Assembly (NCBI GenBank): GCA_945861275.1
Contig: CAMATZ010000001.1
Span: 1 to 64,000 of the forward strand
Direction of reading: 5' to 3'
DNA: 64,000 nucleotides
From: Bordetella parapertussis
GTDB taxonomy: Bacteria > Pseudomonadota > Gammaproteobacteria > Burkholderiales > SG8-41
Made by a program: the position numbers and the translations under genes. Shown piece after piece: positions 62,419 to 64,000 of this stretch. How positions within the stretch are numbered: position 1 is the first letter of the stretch; the number at the start of each line of letters is the position of its first letter. Below the pieces are notes generated by a model. The model did not search any database and was not told where the DNA came from. It worked only from the letters and a program-made list of their open reading frames with translations.

Positions 62419-64000
62419 TCAACGCGGCTTGCCGAATACGCTTTGCCACAAATCACATACTGCGGCGGCGTGCGCGGCGACCGGCCCGACCGCCACCCGC
62501 GCGTAACGCTCGCCCTGTAAACGCAGCGTGTGCTGGGTTTGCCGCCACACGCGGTACGCCTGCTGTGCCGCTTGCGCGCTGGCTGCCGGGATTAATCCGA
62601 TTTGCGCGGCCAGTTTCAACAACGCGAGGTTGCCGATATTGGCGATGAGTTCGGGGTGTTCATGGGCATACCCCAGCACCAGATACTGCACGATAAACTC
62701 CACGTCAACGATGCCGCCGCGTTCGTGCTTCACGTCAAAAAGGCCGCTGCTGTTGGGATGCGCGGCATGTATTTTCTCGCGCATCGCGGCTACCTCGGCG
62801 CGCAGCGGCGCGCGCTCGCGCGGGCGGCGCAGCAGTGCGCCGCGTATCGTTTCAAACTGCGCGCCAACCGCAGGGTCACCCGCGACAAAGCGCGCGCGGG
62901 TCAACGCCTGATGCTCCCACACCCAGGCTTGCCGTTGCTGATAGTCGCGAAACGCCGTGACATTGCACGCCAGCAAACCGCTGGCGCCGTCGGGGCGCAG
63001 CCGCAGGTCGGTTTCGTACAGCAGTCCGGCGGCAGTGGTGCTCGCGAGCCAGGTGTTGATGCGCTGCGCCAGACGCGCGTAATTTTCGACGGCCTCGGGT
63101 CCATCCGGCGCCTCATCATCATATAAAAAAACCAGATCAAGATCGGACGCATAGCCGAGTTCCTTGCCGCCGAGTTTGCCGTAGCCAATGACGGCGAAGG
63201 CGGGCGCCGGGCGCTGGCGCTGCCGCACGCCTAGCCACGCGAGGCGTACCGTTTCGGCCAGCACCACGCAGGCGAGATCGGACAAATGATCGCTCAGCGT
63301 TTCCAGCGGCAACGCGCCCGCGAGATCCTGTGCCACCAGGCGCAAGGTTTGCGCATGCTTGAAGTGGCGCAGCACGTCCATCTGCCTCTCGCTGTCGTCC
63401 TCGGCGTCGTTGATCGCGGCACGCAACAGCGCCGCCAGCGCCGGCCAGTCGGGCGGCGTGTGCAGCGTGCGCGGGTCGAGCAGTTCGTCCAGCAGTATCG
63501 GATATTGCGTCAGGTACTGCGCCACCCACGGGCTGGCGCGCATCAACGCGGTGAGTTGGCTGCGTGCCTGCGGATACTCTTCAAGCAAGGCGAGATATGA
63601 TTCGCGGCGGCTGATGCCTTCAAGAAATACCAGCAGCCGCTCCAGCGTGACATCGGCGTCTGGGTTGGCGCCGGCTGCCGCGCTTTCAATGGCGAGCGGC
63701 AGCAAACGGTCGAAGCGCGATTGGCTGATGGCGGGCATTTGGCGGTAACGCGCGGAATCGTGCAGGCGCGCGATGCGCGACTGCAACTCGGCGGCACGCT
63801 TAAAACCGAGTAAGTCTAGACCGGCGGTGCATGCTGCCGCATCGCCGCTATGGGCCCATAACGGCGCCAGCGCATGTTGTGTGGCAGGCGCCTGCGTGAA
63901 CAGGGCATCGAAATGCCGTGCAACGGTGTCGCGATGCCGGTTCAGGGCGTTGATGAAAGTATCGTAGTCCGCATAACCCATGCTGCTCGCGACACGCTGT
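62419..64000 (-). CDS. glnE: Glutamine synthetase adenylyltransferase (C-terminal half; 5' end outside window)
   Basis: Adjusts glutamine synthetase activity by adenylylation and deadenylylation in response to PII. The frame stays open through the right edge (VASSMGYADYDTFINALNRHRD), so about 527 residues of a ~900-residue protein are visible. They contain the C-terminal nucleotidyltransferase domain (FAVIGYGKLGGKELGYASDLDLVFLYDD, with the acidic pair) followed by the helical regulatory domain (NSSGLFDVKHERGGIVDVEFIVQYLVLGYAHEHPEL). The N-terminal deadenylylation domain would lie outside. Confidence 0.95.
   Translation of the reverse strand, partial: QRVASSMGYADYDTFINALNRHRDTVARHFDALFTQAPATQHALAPLWAHSGDAAACTAGLDLLGFKRAAELQSRIARLHDSARYRQMPAISQSRFDRLLPLAIESAAAGANPDADVTLERLLVFLEGISRRESYLALLEEYPQARSQLTALMRASPWVAQYLTQYPILLDELLDPRTLHTPPDWPALAALLRAAINDAEDDSERQMDVLRHFKHAQTLRLVAQDLAGALPLETLSDHLSDLACVVLAETVRLAWLGVRQRQRPAPAFAVIGYGKLGGKELGYASDLDLVFLYDDEAPDGPEAVENYARLAQRINTWLASTTAAGLLYETDLRLRPDGASGLLACNVTAFRDYQQRQAWVWEHQALTRARFVAGDPAVGAQFETIRGALLRRPRERAPLRAEVAAMREKIHAAHPNSSGLFDVKHERGGIVDVEFIVQYLVLGYAHEHPELIANIGNLALLKLAAQIGLIPAASAQAAQQAYRVWRQTQHTLRLQGERYARVAVGPVAAHAAAVCDLWQSVFGKPR

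Overview
The window looks like a chromosomal segment of a GC-rich betaproteobacterium, most likely Burkholderiales or a close relative. The evidence is the gene order infB-rbfA-truB-rpsO-pnp, the nrdR-ribD-ribE-ribBA-ribH-nusB-thiL-pgpA run, the glnE-ilvE-zinc finger-waaF block, a Gram-negative LPS heptosyltransferase, and eight Bug/TctC-type periplasmic binding proteins in about 25 kb. Both ends are cut: infB enters at the left edge and glnE leaves at the right.

Layout: 0-6.3 kb holds translation and RNA genes (infB, rbfA, truB, rpsO, pnp, then dksA on the other strand). 6.9-7.1 kb has a tRNA-Arg/tRNA-His pair, followed by ispF. 7.7-9.9 kb is an ompR/envZ-type two-component system, divergent from two small secreted proteins and a DUF1800/DUF1501 pair (10.2-13.9 kb). 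An orphan DGQHR-domain protein follows. 15.3-17.9 kb is a minus-strand metabolic group: two RidA proteins, a tartrate/D-malate dehydrogenase, and an AhpD-like protein whose frame is broken by one TGA at the expected redox-cysteine position. 18-24 kb holds a CBS protein, a large conserved protein, an esterase, mogA, darP/yjgA, pmbA and an OmpH/Skp protein. 24.3-30 kb is glyA-nrdR-rib-nusB. An MBOAT/SGNH O-acylation pair and a small membrane protein separate nusB from thiL-pgpA-pncC. recA-recX, a VapBC module and alaS follow. From 42 to 60 kb the window is accessory and catabolic: Bug receptors, CMD-like, cupin, thioesterase, metallo-beta-lactamase, class II aldolase, TcuA-like flavoprotein and acyl-CoA dehydrogenase genes, with phosphomannomutase and a YheT-type hydrolase between them.

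The strongest unusual signals are four. (1) A candidate selenoprotein of the AhpD/CMD family, with a hairpin just after the UGA whose loop is GGUC, as in classical bacterial SECIS elements. (2) A family of intergenic hairpins built from 7- or 8-bp tandem units, sitting exactly between stop and start codons of co-oriented genes. (3) A dispersed AT-rich motif close to TTAAAAACAAATANTTAC at nine places in GC-rich DNA. (4) A secreted protein with five regularly spaced C-x6-C pairs plus two EF-hands, beside an array of OmpR-like sites.
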